A stretch of 62,515 nt of DNA from Acidimicrobiaceae bacterium (GTDB lineage: Bacteria; Actinomycetota; Acidimicrobiia; Acidimicrobiales; Palsa-688): assembly GCA_003166025.1 (NCBI GenBank), contig PMWT01000220.1:9846-72360 (forward strand). The letters are read 5' to 3'. The notes under the pieces are model-generated. The model was not told where the DNA came from and searched no databases. It was given only the letters and a program-made list of their open reading frames with translations. The translations under genes were made by a program, and so were the position numbers. This document shows positions 1 to 9,077 of the stretch, piece after piece. The first letter of the stretch is position 1, and each line of letters starts with the position of its first letter.

Positions 1-1130
1 GCCGGCCGGTCTTTTCCCGCCGACGCCGTGACGGGCCAGATCCTTACCGGCCAGATCTTCACTGGGCCGCGGGCTGTGAGCCGCACCTCCGAGCCGGCCA
101 CGAGCCGAACTTGGCCGAGCAACCGGGCCACGATCGGCGCCTGTGCCCCCGCAACAGGGGCGAGCCGGACAATCGAGTCGTGGCCATAAAAGGCCGTGCT
201 TATAACCTGCGCCGCCACGCCGGTCCCGTCCCCACCTGAGCGGGCCTCGGCCTGCACCTGCACCTGCTCGGGTCGGACCAGCACGGTGACGGGGCCCGGT
301 GTGGCTTCGCCAAGGTTGGCACTGACCTGGAACCGGCCGAGGGCAGTGGCGACGAACGTGCCGTCGAAGACGCCTTCGACCAGGTTGGCGTCGCCGACAA
401 AGCAGGCCAGCTCGCTGTCGACGGGATCGGCGTATATGTCCTGAGGCGGCCCGAGCTGGGCGATGGTGCCATTGCGGATGACGGCCACCTGGTCGGAAAG
501 CGAAAGGGCCTCGTCCTGGTCGTGGGTGACCAGGACCGTGGTCGTCCCGGCGGCACGCAGGACTGAGTGCACATCGGCCCGCACGGTGGCCCGGAGGTGA
601 GCGTCGAGGGAGGCGAACGGCTCGTCGAGCAGGACGACCCGGGGCTTTACGGCGAGGGCACGGGCCAGGGCTACCCGCTGCTGCTGGCCGCCCGATAGCT
701 GGTGGGGGTAACGGCCGGCCAAGCCGCTCAAGCCCACGGCGTCGAGCAGGTCGCCCACCTGGCGCTGACGCTGGCGCCGGGGGAGGCCGAAGGCGACGTT
801 CGCGCCCACGGTCAGGTGCGGGAAGAGGCTCCCCTCCTGGGACACGTAGCCGATCCGGCGCTGTTCGGCCGGTACGTGGTTGCGGCCGTCGTCGACGGTC
901 CTCCCGCCAATGGCCACGGTCCCCCGGTCGGGACGCTCGAAACCGGCCAGCACTCGCAGCAGGGTCGTCTTGCCGCTGCCCGAGGGGCCGAGCACGGATA
1001 TGAAGGAGCCCGCCGGCACCTCCAGGTGGACCCCCGTCAGGACGCGATGGCGCCCGAAGCCCTTGTAGAGGTCGGCGACGACGACTTCGGGCCACGGGCT
1101 GTTGTCGGGGCCTTCAGGTGCAGCCGTCAT
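1..1130 (-). CDS. fbpC: Iron(III) ABC transporter, ATP-binding subunit (3' end beyond window)
   Basis: ATPase of a ferric-iron importer of the FbpABC type, which powers uptake of periplasm- or surface-bound Fe3+. The reading frame is open to the left edge, so about 376 codons are visible and the stop is missing. Visible motifs are Walker A (GPSGSGKTT, about residue 49), the LSGGQQQR signature, Walker B ([12 protein letters not shown]) and the switch histidine in VTHDQDEA. The C-terminal part, from about residue 235, looks like a TOBE regulatory domain ([10 protein letters not shown]). The ATG overlaps the permease stop as ATGA, so translation is probably coupled. A related molybdate or polyamine ATPase is possible on sequence alone; the neighbouring substrate-binding protein and iron box favour iron. 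Confidence 0.85.
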   Translation of the reverse strand, partial: MTAAPEGPDNSPWPEVVVADLYKGFGRHRVLTGVHLEVPAGSFISVLGPSGSGKTTLLRVLAGFERPDRGTVAIGGRTVDDGRNHVPAEQRRIGYVSQEGSLFPHLTVGANVAFGLPRRQRQRQVGDLLDAVGLSGLAGRYPHQLSGGQQQRVALARALAVKPRVVLLDEPFASLDAHLRATVRADVHSVLRAAGTTTVLVTHDQDEALSLSDQVAVIRNGTIAQLGPPQDIYADPVDSELACFVGDANLVEGVFDGTFVATALGRFQVSANLGEATPGPVTVLVRPEQVQVQAEARSGGDGTGVAAQVISTAFYGHDSIVRLAPVAGAQAPIVARLLGQVRLVAGSEVRLTARGPVKIWPVRIWPVTASAGKDRP

Positions 1131-2728
1131 ACCGGCCTGGTGGCGCGGCCCGGCAGCCGGTCGAAGTACCGGCCGAGCACGTAACTCGGCGCGGCGGCAA
1201 TGGCGATGATCACCAAGGCGAAGGGTGCCGCCTGGCCGTAGGAGAGGTTTTGCTGGTACGCCCAAAACTGGGTGGCGAGGGTCTGGACGCCGGTGGGCAC
1301 CAGGACCAGGGTGGCCGTGAGCTCGGTGACCGCGGCCAGGAAGACCAGGCAGAACGAGGCGGCGAGCCCCGGTCCGACGAGGGGGAGCGTCACCCGGGCC
1401 AGGACGGCCCAGGGGCGCTGACCGAGCGAGCGCGCCATCTCCTCCAGGGCTACCGGCGCGTAGGCCACTGATGCCCGCACGCCAACCAGGGCGAGGGGGA
1501 AGAACAGGATGCTGTAGGCGACGACCAGGAGGGGGGCGCTCTGGTAACCGAAGCCGTCCAGGTAGTGCTCGGCGAAGTAGCTGAGAGCGAGGGCGATCAC
1601 GACGCCCGGCATGGCCAGCACAAGGTAGCTGCTGCGCTCGAGGAGGTGGCCGGCGCGGCCCTTGTGGCGCACGGCGAGCAGGGCCACCGGGAGCGCCATA
1701 AGGGTGGCCAGGGCGGCGGCGCAACCGCTGTACAGCGCCGTGTGCCAGCCCGCACTGACCATGGGGACGCCGGCCACGACGTGGGCCCCACCCTCGAGGA
1801 CCCAGTAGACGCTGGCCCCGACAGGGACGCCCAGGGCCAGGCCGACCAGGGCGACGAAACCGGCCAGGACCGGCAGTTTGGCCCGCCCGAGGTGGTGACG
1901 GGCCAGGGCCCGCTGGGCGAGCGGGCCGGTGCGGACAGGGCGTCCCTTGCCGCGGGCGAACCCTTCGCCGCCGAGCACGACGATGCCCAGGACCACCAGG
2001 ACCAGCGATAGCGAGCACGCCGCGGGCACGTCGAAAGATACCCCGTACTCGGTGAAGATCTCGGTCGTGAAGGTCTGGTAGCCGAGGATCTCGAACGCAC
2101 CGTACTCGGCCAGGATCACCAAGGCGACGAGGACGCAACCTCCGAGAATGGCGCCCCGGGCTTGGCCGAGGGTGACGCGGACGAACGTCCGCGCCCGGCT
2201 CACGCCGAGGCTACGGGCGATCTCCTCGAGGGCCGGGTCGGCGCTGCGGAGGCTGGCCGCCACCGGAAGGTACACGAGTGGGTAAACGGCGAGGGTCATG
2301 ACCAGCACGGCCCCCCGGAAACCTTCGACCCAGGTGCTGAGCGACGCCCAACCGAAGCTGACCACGAAGTCGGGTATGGCGAAGGGGACCACGACGAGGA
2401 CGGCCCAGACATGCCGGCCCGGAAGGTCCGTCCGCTCGACGCACCACGCGGCCAGAGTGCCGATGACGACGCACAGGACCGTTACGACCACTGTCAGGCG
2501 GACGGTGTTCCAGAGCAAAGTGGCGGTCAGTGGTCGCCAGATCAACCGGCCGATGGTGGCCGCCCCGGCGCCGTGGGCTTCGAGGACCAGGAAGGCGAGC
2601 GGTGCCAACAACACTGCAGCCACCGCTGCGCTCATAACGAGCAGGGACCAGGGACGGGCGCTCCTGGAGGTGGTGACGACCTCGTCCGCCGCCCCGCCGG
2701 CGCCGTCCGGCCTGGTTTCACTGGTCAT
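1127..2728 (-). CDS. fbpB: Iron(III) ABC transporter, fused double permease
   Basis: Inner-membrane permease of the same iron importer. It has two homologous BPD_transp_1 halves in one chain and about twelve hydrophobic segments, as usual for FbpB-type permeases (about 530 aa). An EAA-like loop is visible in each half (EEIARSLGVSR in the first, EEMARSLGQRP in the second); these contact the ATPase. I chose the ATG at 2728. A TTG at 2767 overlapping the upstream stop is also in frame but has no clear ribosome site and only adds 13 polar residues. The gene lies between the substrate-binding protein and the ATPase, and overlaps the ATPase start by 4 bases. Confidence 0.85.
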   Translation of the reverse strand: MTSETRPDGAGGAADEVVTTSRSARPWSLLVMSAAVAAVLLAPLAFLVLEAHGAGAATIGRLIWRPLTATLLWNTVRLTVVVTVLCVVIGTLAAWCVERTDLPGRHVWAVLVVVPFAIPDFVVSFGWASLSTWVEGFRGAVLVMTLAVYPLVYLPVAASLRSADPALEEIARSLGVSRARTFVRVTLGQARGAILGGCVLVALVILAEYGAFEILGYQTFTTEIFTEYGVSFDVPAACSLSLVLVVLGIVVLGGEGFARGKGRPVRTGPLAQRALARHHLGRAKLPVLAGFVALVGLALGVPVGASVYWVLEGGAHVVAGVPMVSAGWHTALYSGCAAALATLMALPVALLAVRHKGRAGHLLERSSYLVLAMPGVVIALALSYFAEHYLDGFGYQSAPLLVVAYSILFFPLALVGVRASVAYAPVALEEMARSLGQRPWAVLARVTLPLVGPGLAASFCLVFLAAVTELTATLVLVPTGVQTLATQFWAYQQNLSYGQAAPFALVIIAIAAAPSYVLGRYFDRLPGRATRPV

Positions 2729-2763
2729 CACCGTGCCTGAAGTCTCTTGAGCACGGTGAAGGG

Positions 2764-3861
2764 TCAAAGCAGACCGGCTTGTTGCAAAAGGCTTATGGCG
2801 CTGGACCCGTCCCCGAGCTGGCCGACCGTGATGGTATAGGGCGCCAGGTCGGTGAAGGGAGTTTCCGGCGCCAACGTAGTCACCCCCGCCACCAGCGGGT
2901 ACTCGAAGCTGATCGACTTGGCCGGGTCGGCGATGACGGTCTGTCCTCGCCTGCTCACGAGGTAGGCGAGGAAGCGCTGTGCGTCAGCTTGGTGCCTGGA
3001 GGACTTGAGGACGGCGGCGCCGGAGACGTCGACGACATAACCCGGGTCGTGCGGGGCGAAGTAGGCGATCTCCGAGTGCATATTGCTGACGCCGATCTCG
3101 GCCCGCATACGGTACCAGTAGTACTGGTTTACGAGCCCGAACGCGGCGGCACCGCGGTTGACTTCGTCGGCGATCGTCTCATTATCGGCGTAGACATGGG
3201 CCCCGGCATTGGCTTTGATGCCCTCCAACCATTGGAGCGCGGCTTTGGTGCCATAGGCCTTGGCCACCGAGGTGACGATGGGCTGGAAGTCGGTCTCTCC
3301 GGCGGCAAAAGCCAACTTGGCTCTAAAGCGCGGGTCGGCCAGCTGGAGGACCGAAGTCGGCAACTGGGCCCTGCCGATCAGCTTCGGGTTGTAGATGAGC
3401 ACGCTCACCCGGGCCGAGACCCCTACCCAGTCCCCGTCGGGAGAGTCGTACTTCCCGGCGACCCGCTCCAAGGTGGACGGGTCGGTCTTGGCCAGGAGCC
3501 CCTTGTCCTGGAGGTACTCGAGGGCGGGGGAGTTCTCGGTATAAATGACGTCGGCCGGGGAGCGGGCCCCTTCGGTGACGATCTCGTCGGCCAGGACGTC
3601 CTCATCGTCGCTGCGAACGTTCACGGTTATCCCCGTGGCCTTCTCGAACCCGGCGACCAACGTACCGGTCGTCTCCACGTGCTGGCCGTTGTAGAGAGTG
3701 ATCGAGACCTTGCCCGTCGAGGCCTTGCCCGTCGAGGCCGGCGACGTCCCGCCGCAGGCCGTCAGGGTGCCGGCCAGGACCAGCGCGGCGAGCGGGTAGG
3801 CCCACCGGCCGGCCGACGACGGGCGCCTGACACCTTTGGCTTCAGGGTGTCGTGCCGGCAC
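2764..3861 (-). CDS. fbpA: Iron(III) ABC transporter, substrate-binding lipoprotein
   Basis: Captures ferric iron outside the membrane and hands it to the permease. The N terminus is a lipoprotein signal (hydrophobic run, then lipobox LTAC, with Cys about 33 residues from this start). The mature part opens with ITLYNGQH, typical of FbpA/FutA proteins, and contains the paired tyrosines of NQYYWYR that normally hold the metal. I place the start at a GTG at 3861 because GGAGAGGA lies about 9 bases upstream; a further upstream in-frame GTG at 3945 would put the promoter operator inside the coding region. First gene of the leftward iron operon. Confidence 0.85.
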   Translation of the reverse strand: MPARHPEAKGVRRPSSAGRWAYPLAALVLAGTLTACGGTSPASTGKASTGKVSITLYNGQHVETTGTLVAGFEKATGITVNVRSDDEDVLADEIVTEGARSPADVIYTENSPALEYLQDKGLLAKTDPSTLERVAGKYDSPDGDWVGVSARVSVLIYNPKLIGRAQLPTSVLQLADPRFRAKLAFAAGETDFQPIVTSVAKAYGTKAALQWLEGIKANAGAHVYADNETIADEVNRGAAAFGLVNQYYWYRMRAEIGVSNMHSEIAYFAPHDPGYVVDVSGAAVLKSSRHQADAQRFLAYLVSRRGQTVIADPAKSISFEYPLVAGVTTLAPETPFTDLAPYTITVGQLGDGSSAISLLQQAGLL

Positions 3862-3907
3862 GTTTGTCGTCCTCTCCGCCCCGGGTGGGACAGGTCGTCC
3901 TGGCTTG

Positions 3908-3926
3908 TAAGGGAAGCCTAATATTA
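3908..3926. promoter_or_regulatory. IdeR/DtxR-type iron box upstream of the iron transporter operon
   Basis: The 19 bases TAAGGGAAGCCTAATATTA match the recalled IdeR consensus TWAGGTWAGSCTWACCTWA at 16 of 19 positions. They lie 47-65 bases upstream of the chosen GTG, where the promoter should be. A weaker second match (about 12 of 19, core GTAGGTTACCCT) follows at 3930-3948. Iron-loaded repressor would be expected to shut the operon when iron is plentiful. Confidence 0.7.
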
Positions 3927-4053
3927 AAATGTAGGTTACCCTCACAACGAGTGGCCTGGGTGGCAGGCCCGGCGGGCGGGGAAGGCGTTAGGTGTGCCGG
4001 TTGAGCGCTCCTTCAGGGCATGATGGCCGCACTCGCGAAGAAAGGTGACCCCA

Positions 4054-5049
4054 GTGGCTTACCCCCGCCGCACGCTTGGGACTGGCAGTTCTGCTTTGAC
4101 CGTGCCCGCCATGGGCCTCGGGTGCATGGGGATGTCCGAGTTCTATGGGACGGGCGACGAGGACGAATCGATCGCTACCATCCGTGCCGCCATCGACGCC
4201 GGTGCCGGCTTCCTGGACACGGCCGACATGTACGGGCCGTTCACCAACGAGGGACTAGTGGGCCGGGCCATCGCCGGGCGGCGCCAGGAGGTCGTCCTCG
4301 CCACCAAGTTCGGTAACGAGCGCAACCCCGATGGCAGCCGGGTCGGGATAAACGGCCGTCCCGAGTACGTGCGCAAAGCGGCCGACGCCTCGTTGGCCCG
4401 CCTGGGCGTCGACCATATCGACCTCTACTACCAGCACCGGGTCGACCCCACCGTGCCCATCGAGGACACCTGGGCGGCGATGGCCGACCTGGTCCAGGCG
4501 GGCAAGGTCCGCTACCTCGGGATCTCCGAGGCCGCCCCCGAGACCTTGCGCCGGGCGCACGCCACCCACCCGGTCACGGCGTTGCAGACGGAGTGGTCGC
4601 TGTGGACCCGAGAAGTGGAGGATGACGGCGTGCTGGCCACGGTGCGGCGGCTGGGAGTGGGCTTCGTGGCCTACTCGCCCATCGGCCGCGGCTTCCTCTC
4701 GGGTACGGTCCGCCGGCCCGAGGACCTGGCGCCAGACGATTTCCGCCGGCATAACCCTCGCTTTCAGGGCGACAACCTCGTCAAGAACCTCGAGCTCGTG
4801 GACAAGGTGACGGCACTGGCACATCAGCGAGGCGTCACACCGGCGCAGGTGGCGCTGGCCTGGGTGCTCGCCCAAGGCCACGACGTGGTGCCGATCCCGG
4901 GGACCAAGCGGCGCACCTACCTGATGGAAAACCTCGACGCCGTGCACCTGAAGCTCTCCAATGACGAACTGCGAGCACTGGACGAGGCCGCCCCGAGGGG
5001 GTCCACCGCCGGGGACCGCTACGCCGACATGAGCACCGTGCGCCGCTAG
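4054..5049 (+). CDS. Aldo/keto reductase
   Basis: NADPH-dependent oxidoreductase of the AKR superfamily (close to the AKR13/YajO-like group). The TIM-barrel chain runs through GLGCMGMS near the start, DTADMYGPF (catalytic Asp and Tyr), the ATKFGN lysine, YYQHRVDP with the catalytic His, and the cofactor loop VPIPGTKR near residue 290. The start is GTG at 4054, preceded by GAAGAAAGG at 8 bases; a GTG at 4045 overlaps that ribosome site. Monocistronic. A truncated relative with nearly the same central segment lies at 33573-33893, and a second intact family member is at 54645. Substrate unknown. Confidence 0.85.
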   Translation: MAYPRRTLGTGSSALTVPAMGLGCMGMSEFYGTGDEDESIATIRAAIDAGAGFLDTADMYGPFTNEGLVGRAIAGRRQEVVLATKFGNERNPDGSRVGINGRPEYVRKAADASLARLGVDHIDLYYQHRVDPTVPIEDTWAAMADLVQAGKVRYLGISEAAPETLRRAHATHPVTALQTEWSLWTREVEDDGVLATVRRLGVGFVAYSPIGRGFLSGTVRRPEDLAPDDFRRHNPRFQGDNLVKNLELVDKVTALAHQRGVTPAQVALAWVLAQGHDVVPIPGTKRRTYLMENLDAVHLKLSNDELRALDEAAPRGSTAGDRYADMSTVRR

Positions 5050-5080
5050 GCACCGCCGGCAGACCTATAGCATTCCCCCG

Positions 5081-5809
5081 ATGGACCTGGTTACCGGCGC
5101 CGGCCCGCTGGCGCTGGTGGGTTCGGGAGAATACCTGCCGCAGATGTCCGTGATCGAGGCCGGGCTGCTCGCCGGGCGCCCACCCCGCTACGTCCAGCTC
5201 GCCACTGCCGCGGTCCCCGACGGGCCGTCGGTCGTCGAGCGCTGGCACAGCCTGGGCGCCGCCCAGGCGGCGCGCCTGGGAGTCGAGCCCGTCGTCCTTC
5301 CCGTCAACGACCGCTCTGACGCAGACGACCCGGTCTTGGCCGCCCAGGTAGCCGGTGCGGGCCTCATCTACCTGTCGGGCGGGCACCCCGCCTATCTGGC
5401 CGGCACGCTGAGCGGCACGGCGGTGTGGGCGGCCATCGTGGCCGCCTGGCGTGAGGGCGCCGCCCTCGCCGGGTGCAGCGCTGGGGCGATGGCGTTGACG
5501 TCGTGGGTGCCGTCGCTGTTCCAGCGCCAAATAGGCCCTACCCCCGGGCTTGGCCTACTACCCCACCTCCGGGTCATCCCCCACTTCGACACTTTCGCCG
5601 CCCGCATCCCTGATCTCGTGGCGCGCTTCTTGGTGCCCGATGGCCCCGCTGTGACCGTGATCGGGGTCGACGAGGACACGGCGCTGGTGGGCGGGCCCAC
5701 CGAGTGGACGGTGCAGGGCCGCCAGTCGGCCTGGAGGCTCACCCGGGACGGGCGTGAGCAGTTCCCCGCCGGTACGACGGTGCTGACCCCCATCGGCCCG
5801 GAGGGCTGA
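5081..5809 (+). CDS. Class I glutamine-amidotransferase-like / peptidase S51-type protein
   Basis: A 242-aa protein with the fold signature of the S51 peptidase and cyanophycinase group. It opens with LALVGSGEYLP, has a mid-chain glycine turn (YLSGGHPAYLAG), and a nucleophile elbow AGCSAGAMAL at about residues 129-138, where Ser is the likely nucleophile. A following HFDTFAARIPDL segment and VIGVDEDTALV are also typical of the family. No signal peptide, so probably cytoplasmic. It may cleave a small peptide or modified amino acid, but the substrate cannot be read. It starts 31 bases after the aldo/keto reductase stop, so the two may be co-transcribed. Confidence 0.7.
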   Translation: MDLVTGAGPLALVGSGEYLPQMSVIEAGLLAGRPPRYVQLATAAVPDGPSVVERWHSLGAAQAARLGVEPVVLPVNDRSDADDPVLAAQVAGAGLIYLSGGHPAYLAGTLSGTAVWAAIVAAWREGAALAGCSAGAMALTSWVPSLFQRQIGPTPGLGLLPHLRVIPHFDTFAARIPDLVARFLVPDGPAVTVIGVDEDTALVGGPTEWTVQGRQSAWRLTRDGREQFPAGTTVLTPIGPEG

Positions 5810-5817
5810 GGCCCGTC

Positions 5818-6057
5818 TCAGACCGGTGCCGCGTCGACTTCCAGAGATGGCTGCTCGTCGCCGAGCTCCTGGTCTTGCCGCCTCTTTTCGACTTCTGAGC
5901 CCCGTGGCCGCCGGTGCCGGGGAGCTCTGCTGCCGTCGAGATGACCCGCCAGCACTTCGACAGTAGGCGAGCTGTACAGGCTCACCCGTTGCGGGGACTG
6001 GGTAGCCGCCACTGCTGCTGCGATGCGGTCAACCGATAACCATCTTGGCCGTGCCAT
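5818..6057 (-). CDS. Small hypothetical protein, 79 aa
   Basis: I do not recognise this protein. The case for a gene is the ATG at 6057 with a good ribosome site (GGGAAGGGGA, 4-5 bases before the start) and an uninterrupted frame to 5818, ending just after the convergent S51-like gene. The chain is polar and Arg-rich after residue 40 with no membrane segment. It begins MARPRWLSVDRIAAAVAA. The strand opposite is not coding, so the frame is not forced by overlap. It could still be a chance ORF. Confidence 0.4.
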   Translation of the reverse strand: MARPRWLSVDRIAAAVAATQSPQRVSLYSSPTVEVLAGHLDGSRAPRHRRPRGSEVEKRRQDQELGDEQPSLEVDAAPV

Positions 6058-6210
6058 GTTGTCCCCTTCCCTGGGTGACGTACTTCCGGCCCTGCACCTC
6101 TATATCTATCACTTCTTCGTTCCGTCTCACTACTCTCGGCGCGTTTTTCTGCACTCTTGGCGGTCCAAGGCCGCCTCGTGTGCCGCGGACATTGCATTAA
6201 GGTCGCGCGC

Positions 6211-6501
6211 ATGATCCGGCACACGGTTGCGTTCCGTCTCCGGCACCCCTCGGGGTCGTCGGAGGAAGCGGCTTTTCTGTCTGAGGCCTTGGTCCTAAGA
6301 GATATCCCCGGCGTACGGAACTTCGAGCGGCTCAGGCAGGTTAGTGACAAGAACGAGTATGCCTTCGGTTTTTCGATGGAGTTCGCCGACCGCGAGGCAT
6401 ACGCCGTCTACAACGAGCACCCGGTCCATACGGCATTTGTCGCCACGCGGTGGGTGCCGGAGGTAGAGGCGTTCCAGGAGACGGACTACCAGCCCCTTTA
6501 A
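6211..6501 (+). CDS. Dabb-domain (stress-responsive alpha/beta barrel) protein
   Basis: A 96-aa single-domain protein of the Dabb family, a dimeric ferredoxin-like barrel. The pattern IRHTVAFRL near the start, then a helix (FLSEALVLRDIPGV) and YAFGFSMEFADREAYAVYNEHPVHTAF, is the usual core with its conserved His. The family includes stress proteins and a few polyketide cyclases or decarboxylases; no specific reaction can be assigned. The ATG at 6211 is chosen because the extension to 6157 is Cys/Arg-rich and unlike the family. It is followed 80 bases later by another ferredoxin-like small protein. Confidence 0.75.
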   Translation: MIRHTVAFRLRHPSGSSEEAAFLSEALVLRDIPGVRNFERLRQVSDKNEYAFGFSMEFADREAYAVYNEHPVHTAFVATRWVPEVEAFQETDYQPL

Positions 6502-6580
6502 GGCCAGGCGGTTGACGGCGCCTTCTTGGGCCGACATTATGAACGGCCACAGACCGACTAGCCGGGCCCGGGAGGCAACC

Positions 6581-6874
6581 ATGGCGGCATATGTGATGTA
6601 CCAGGCAGAAGTGCTCGACGGCGAGCGCTACGAGAAGTACAAGCCGCTGGCCGCCGAGAGCATCCGGCAAGCCGGGGGCAGGTACATCGTGCGCGGGGGA
6701 GACGTCGACGTGCTGGAGGGGGAACCGCCGGCAGGCAGGACCGTGGTGGTCGAGTTCCCCGACCGGGCCACTGCTCTCGAGTGGTACCGGGGAGGGGCTT
6801 ATACCGAAGCCCGCGAGCTCCGTAAGGGCGCGGCCACTGCACGCATGTACGTAGTGGACGGCGTCGGGCCCTAG
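6581..6874 (+). CDS. DUF1330 family protein
   Basis: A 97-aa protein of the DUF1330 dimeric alpha/beta-barrel group. It opens with MAAYVMYQAEVLD, carries EKYKPLAAESIRQAGGRYIVRGG, and has the family's FPDRATALEWYRG segment before the C terminus. A clean ribosome site (GGGAGGCAACC) precedes the ATG at 6581. Function in the family is unknown; some members are linked to stress responses. The preceding Dabb gene has the same general fold and may be in the same transcript. Confidence 0.8.
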   Translation: MAAYVMYQAEVLDGERYEKYKPLAAESIRQAGGRYIVRGGDVDVLEGEPPAGRTVVVEFPDRATALEWYRGGAYTEARELRKGAATARMYVVDGVGP

Positions 6875-7033
6875 AGCCTCGAGATCCGCGGAGTTCCTGA
6901 GAAGTGCCTTAAGAGATGGCTGTTTAGGGTCAAGCGCCTTGAATACCTCTGGCTCAGAGGCGTATAAAGGACGTGGCTCGACCGTACCTCGGTGCGCCCG
7001 GGCCAGGTGGAACCCTCTTCTGCTGAGGGCGGT

Positions 7034-7072
7034 CCCGGCGTGGCTCAGGTCCCGCCGGGGCCTCCTTTTTTT
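7034..7072 (+). terminator. Rho-independent terminator
   Basis: A 7-bp stem CCCGGCG/CGCCGGG (7034-7040 with 7053-7059) is followed, after a 6-base spacer, by a run of seven T (7066-7072). It lies 160 bases after the DUF1330 gene and ends that transcript before the zinc exporter gene. Confidence 0.7.
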
Positions 7073-7151
7073 GGATGAGAGCGTCGCACGCTAACGGCAT
7101 GTCGTTGACCTGAGGGCGCTCGACGCGGCGCCGCTCTGGAACACTGGTCCC

Positions 7152-8093
7152 GTGCCTGATCACCCGGAACCAAGCGCTCGAGGGGAGCACGGCCACTCCC
7201 ATACCCTGACGCTTGGTCCCGATCTTCGCTACCTGGTCGTCGCCTTGGTACTGATCGGTACCTTCATGGTCGGTGAGGTCGTCGCCGCAGTTCTGGGCAG
7301 CTCGTTGGCGCTCTTCGCGGACGCCGGGCACATGTTGACCGATGTCGCCACTCTCGCCATAAGCGTTTGGGCGGTCCGTCTAGCCGCCAGGCCCGCTCAG
7401 GGGAGGTGGACCTACGGTCTGAAACGGGCCGAGATCCTCTCGGCCGCGGTCAACGGCGTAACCCTCGTCGCGATCTCGGTCCTGATCGCCCTCGAGGCCA
7501 TTCAGAGACTGATCGCGCCGAAGCACGTCCTCGGCGGGCTCGTCCTCGGGGTTGCCCTATTGGGCGCGGTGGTCAACGTCTTCGCGGCTTGGGCCCTGGC
7601 GAAGGCCGACCGTAGGAGCCTCAACGTCCGCGGGGCGTACGAGCACATCCTGACCGACCTTTACGCGTTCATAGGGACGGCGGTAGCTGGGCTCGTGATC
7701 GTCTTGACCGGTTGGGACCGAGCAGACCCCGTGGCATCGCTCCTCGTGGTCGCCCTGATGGGACGGACGGCGTGGGGCCTGCTCCGCGACGCAGGGAAGA
7801 TACTCCTGCAGGCGGCTCCCGATGACCTCGAGCTCAGCGAGGTACGCGCCCATCTCGTTGACGTGCCGCACGTGCTTGATGTCCACGACCTTCACGCCTG
7901 GACAGTTACGTCCGGCTCTCCCACGTTGGCCGCTCATGTCGTCGTGGAGGACCATTGCTTCGAAACCGGCCACGCACCGCAGATCCTCGACGCTCTGCAG
8001 GCCTGTCTCGCCGAGCATTTCGGCCTTACGCACGCCACCTTCCAGCTAGAGCCCGCGCATCATGTCGGCCACGAAGAGGACGTGCACCAATGA
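7152..8093 (+). CDS. Cation diffusion facilitator (CzcD-like zinc/cobalt exporter)
   Basis: Proton-driven exporter of divalent metals (Zn2+, Co2+, Cd2+) in the inner membrane. Six transmembrane helices occupy about residues 22-200. The two metal-site motifs are DAGHMLTD in helix 2 and HILTD in helix 5. A cytoplasmic C-terminal domain follows, with the typical VHDLHAWTVTSG stretch. The N-terminal tail (HGHSH) and last residues are His-rich, as often seen for metal capture. The GTG at 7152 lacks a strong ribosome site. The stop overlaps a 15-codon ORF as ATGA. Confidence 0.88.
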   Translation: MPDHPEPSARGEHGHSHTLTLGPDLRYLVVALVLIGTFMVGEVVAAVLGSSLALFADAGHMLTDVATLAISVWAVRLAARPAQGRWTYGLKRAEILSAAVNGVTLVAISVLIALEAIQRLIAPKHVLGGLVLGVALLGAVVNVFAAWALAKADRRSLNVRGAYEHILTDLYAFIGTAVAGLVIVLTGWDRADPVASLLVVALMGRTAWGLLRDAGKILLQAAPDDLELSEVRAHLVDVPHVLDVHDLHAWTVTSGSPTLAAHVVVEDHCFETGHAPQILDALQACLAEHFGLTHATFQLEPAHHVGHEEDVHQ

Positions 8094-8137
8094 TCACCGA
8101 GTTCGCCCTTATTTTCCGCCATGGGGTAATGGCATGA
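8090..8137 (+). CDS. 15-codon ORF linking the zinc exporter and a membrane protein
   Basis: ATG at 8090 overlaps the exporter stop as ATGA, and its own TGA at 8135 overlaps the next ATG, again as ATGA. The peptide reads MITEFALIFRHGVMA. The geometry suggests a short relay ORF passing ribosomes to the downstream gene, but a chance ORF is equally possible. Confidence 0.3.
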   Translation: MITEFALIFRHGVMA

Positions 8138-8352
8138 CGGCGGTGACCGTCTACGGCGTGTGCGCCGTCTCGTTCATGATGGCGATGTACGCCCTCGAAC
8201 ATCGAGGCCGGCGCTTCGTCCTCGCCTTCGTCCTGGGCTGCCTTCTCTCCAGCGCTTACGGCTTTTTGTCGGGGGCCTGGCCGTTTGGCGTTGTGGAGTT
8301 CGTCTGGTCCGGGATCGCACTTCGTCGTTACCGGCGCCTCGCGGGGCTCTAG
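8134..8352 (+). CDS. Small membrane protein, 72 aa
   Basis: A short protein with two predicted membrane helices: about residues 3-20 (VTVYGVCAVSFMMAMYALE) and 28-50 (VLAFVLGCLLSSAYGFLSGAW). It ends with a positively charged tail (RRYRRLAGL). Similar small proteins that follow transporters are common in actinobacteria, but I cannot assign a function. The start at 8134 is favoured over the in-frame upstream start at 8062 because the extension overlaps the exporter gene in another frame. Its place behind a metal exporter hints at a shared transcript. Confidence 0.55.
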   Translation: MTAVTVYGVCAVSFMMAMYALEHRGRRFVLAFVLGCLLSSAYGFLSGAWPFGVVEFVWSGIALRRYRRLAGL

Positions 8353-8471
8353 TTCGGTCCGCACGGGCAGGGCGGTTGCCTCACGAAGTCGTCGAAGGGG
8401 CGAGCGTCGTGGTTGTGGCTGCCGGCGCGAAGTTGAACGGCTGGTGAACGACAGGTGGTCGTCGACTGGCT

Positions 8472-9077
8472 ATGGTCATGGTCATGCAAAGCGTCGAAGA
8501 GCTCGTCCTGGGGCTCTTCGGTGCCGTTACCGAGGTCTTGGCGCGGGCCACCGCGGCCCTGTTGGAAGCAGACGTGCTGGTCGGCCAGGCGGTCATAGAC
8601 GCCGACCCGGAGATCGACGAGCAGATCGAAGCGGTCAAACGCCTGGTCTGGGACAAGATCGACTCTGAACGGCCTACAGGGCCTGAGCTGCGGTACCTGG
8701 TCTCCATCTTGTTGGTCCTCCCCGAACTAGAGCGCAGTGCCGACTTGGCCGAGCACATCGCCCAGCGCGCCCTTGTCAACGTTGGGGCCGACATGACGCC
8801 GGTGAGCCGGGGCATTGTGCAGCGCATGTCGGAGGTGGCGATCGAGATGTGGCGATCGGTCACCGAAGCGTACGCCGCACTAGCCCTCGATGACCTTGAG
8901 CTCCACGAAGCCGACGTGGAGCTCGACATCCTCCACGACCGGCTTACGGCCGAGGTCGCCACTGGCGTCATGAGAGCGCCGGTAGTCGCGCAGGTCGCGT
9001 TGCTCGCCCGCTTCTATGAGCGCATCGGCGATCACGCCGTCAACCTAAGCCGGCGAATAGCCACTTCCCAGGACTGA
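8472..9077 (+). CDS. PhoU-domain phosphate-signalling protein
   Basis: A 201-aa protein with two PhoU helical repeats. The diagnostic E/D(xxx)D faces are RYLVSILLVLPELERSADLAEHI in the first half and VALLARFYERIGDHAVNLSRR at the C terminus; these acidic patches normally bind metal. PhoU proteins tie high-affinity phosphate transport to the PhoR/PhoP two-component system, usually as negative regulators. Several Met codons lie at the start (8472, 8478, 8484), so the true N terminus is uncertain by a few residues. It faces a PHS-type phosphate transporter candidate across a shared terminator, which suggests the two serve phosphate balance. Confidence 0.85.
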   Translation: MVMVMQSVEELVLGLFGAVTEVLARATAALLEADVLVGQAVIDADPEIDEQIEAVKRLVWDKIDSERPTGPELRYLVSILLVLPELERSADLAEHIAQRALVNVGADMTPVSRGIVQRMSEVAIEMWRSVTEAYAALALDDLELHEADVELDILHDRLTAEVATGVMRAPVVAQVALLARFYERIGDHAVNLSRRIATSQD

